From Alistipes sp. (GTDB lineage: Bacteria > Bacteroidota > Bacteroidia > Bacteroidales > Rikenellaceae), in assembly GCA_019422485.1 (NCBI GenBank), contig JAHZDG010000015.1, forward strand, positions 4,015 through 27,071: a stretch of 23,057 nucleotides of DNA, read 5' to 3'. The position numbers were made by a program, and so were the translations under genes. Under the pieces are notes generated by a model. That model was given only the letters and a program-made list of their open reading frames with translations. It searched no databases and was not told the DNA's origin. Shown in pieces: positions 22,157-23,057 of this stretch; within the stretch, counting starts at the first letter, position 1, and each line of letters starts with the position of its first letter.

Positions 22157-23057
22157 TTAGAATTTCCGAATACCCATGATTTCTCGTACCTGCGACAGCG
22201 TTGCGTCGGCGCTGGCACGGGCTTTTTCAGCCCCTTGGCGAACTACTTTCGACAGGTAGGCTTCGTCGCCTACGATTTCGGCGTAGCGTTCGCGGATGGG
22301 AGCCACGGCGGTATTGATGTCGGCGGCCAGTTGTTTTTTCAGGTCGCCGTAACGGATCGAACAGTCGTTCCATTTGGCGGTGTATTCGGCCACCACTTCG
22401 GGGGTCGATACGGCCCGCAGAATCGTAAACAGGTTGGCGATCACTTCCGGCATCGGGCTGTTGGGTTCGGTGGGACCCGAATCGGTCACGGCCTTCATCA
22501 CTTTCTTGTGGATGGTCTTTTCGTCGTCGGTCAGGTAAACGCAGTTGCCTTCCGATTTCCACATTTTGCCGCTGCCGTCCAAACCCGGAATCTTGACCAA
22601 TTCGCGGTTGAAGTTATAGGGCTGGCTTTCCGGGAAGAAATCCACTCCGTAGATCTGGTTGAACCGGCGGGCGAAACGACGGGTCAGTTCCAGGTGTTGT
22701 TCCTGGTCTTTGCCCACGGGAACGCGGGTGGCCCGGTGCAACAGAATGTCGGCGGCCATCAGCACCGGATAGCTCAGCAGACCGATGTTGACGTTATTGG
22801 GTTGTTTACGGATTTTTTCCTTGAAGGAAGCGGTGCGTTCCAATTCGCCCACATAGGCGTGCATGCTCAGCAGCAGCGACAGTTCGGCCACTTCGGGGAC
22901 ATCACTCTGGATGTAGAGTGTAGCCACTTCGGGGTCGAGACCTGCGGCGAGGTATTCGGCCAGAATGGTGCGTATATTGTCATGCAGGTGCGTGGGATCG
23001 GGGTGAGTGGTCAGTGAATGATAGTCGGCAATAAAGAAAAAGCAACGGTTTTCGTGT
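22157..23057 (-). CDS. trpS: Tryptophanyl-tRNA synthetase, N-terminus outside the window
   Basis: A class I aminoacyl-tRNA synthetase that charges tRNA-Trp. The frame is open to the right edge, giving about 299 C-terminal residues; the visible left part reads NRCFFFIADYHSLTTHPDPT and AEYLAAGLDPEVATLYIQSD, typical of TrpRS, and the true start lies beyond. The adenylate-stabilising KMSKS motif reads KMWKS in GSGKMWKSEGNCVYLTDDE. An internal GTG at 22927 is not the start. The C-terminal anticodon-binding helices end IMGIRKF. Confidence 0.96.
   Translation of the reverse strand, partial: HENRCFFFIADYHSLTTHPDPTHLHDNIRTILAEYLAAGLDPEVATLYIQSDVPEVAELSLLLSMHAYVGELERTASFKEKIRKQPNNVNIGLLSYPVLMAADILLHRATRVPVGKDQEQHLELTRRFARRFNQIYGVDFFPESQPYNFNRELVKIPGLDGSGKMWKSEGNCVYLTDDEKTIHKKVMKAVTDSGPTEPNSPMPEVIANLFTILRAVSTPEVVAEYTAKWNDCSIRYGDLKKQLAADINTAVAPIRERYAEIVGDEAYLSKVVRQGAEKARASADATLSQVREIMGIRKF

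Noticed and set aside
22073..23017. 314-residue open frame on the + strand
   Set aside because: Antisense to trpS, with no family resemblance.
1..23057. tRNA genes, CRISPR array, insertion sequence or prophage
   Set aside because: None could be recognised: no cloverleaf, regular spaced repeats, transposase or phage genes.

Overview
The window is a bacterial chromosome segment, almost certainly from the Bacteroidetes and most likely the order Bacteroidales. The evidence is the protein sequences (S4, RF2, enolase, MnmA and ClC all read as Bacteroidetes types), several promoters of the Bacteroidetes TTTG / TAnnTTTG form with 20-base spacers, a lack of obvious Shine-Dalgarno sites, and the gene order secY-map-infA-rpmJ without adk. 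The GC content looks moderately high for the group, so a Rikenellaceae/Alistipes-like source is possible, but this is a guess.

Positions 1-11047 hold the distal part of the S10-spc-alpha ribosomal protein supercluster, all on the + strand: the 3' end of rplP, then rpmC, rpsQ, rplN, rplX, rplE, rpsN, rpsH, rplF, rplR, rpsE, rpmD, rplO, secY, map, infA, rpmJ, rpsM, rpsK, rpsD, rpoA and rplQ. These genes make ribosomal subunits, the SecY translocon channel, methionine aminopeptidase, IF-1 and the RNA polymerase alpha subunit. Two tandem hairpin terminators close the cluster. Most genes are 0-30 bases apart. Three much longer spacers, of 288, 186 and 225 bases, lie before rpsH (S8), before rpmJ-rpsM-rpsK, and before rpsD (S4). 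Each can be folded by eye into a multi-helix RNA; the first also has a possible pseudoknot and a possible internal promoter. A fourth, small perfect hairpin lies between rpmD and rplO. These spacers are the most interesting signal here, because S4 and S8 are the classical autoregulators of these operons in E. coli.

From 11186 to the end the genes are mostly on the - strand and belong to several short transcription units: a TYW1-like radical SAM gene followed by prfB; eno with its own strong promoter; an MsbA-like ABC exporter followed by mnmA; a small membrane protein overlapping a winged-helix regulator; a ClC channel-like protein with CBS domains; and the C-terminal part of trpS at the window edge. 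One + strand gene (DUF975-type membrane protein, 13427-14098) sits between the radical SAM gene and eno, with a clear promoter and terminator.

No tRNA, rRNA, CRISPR array, insertion sequence or phage gene was recognised. The genes are ordinary core-genome genes; novelty, if any, lies in the structured operon spacers and in residue-level oddities of ClC, L36, L17 and TrpRS.
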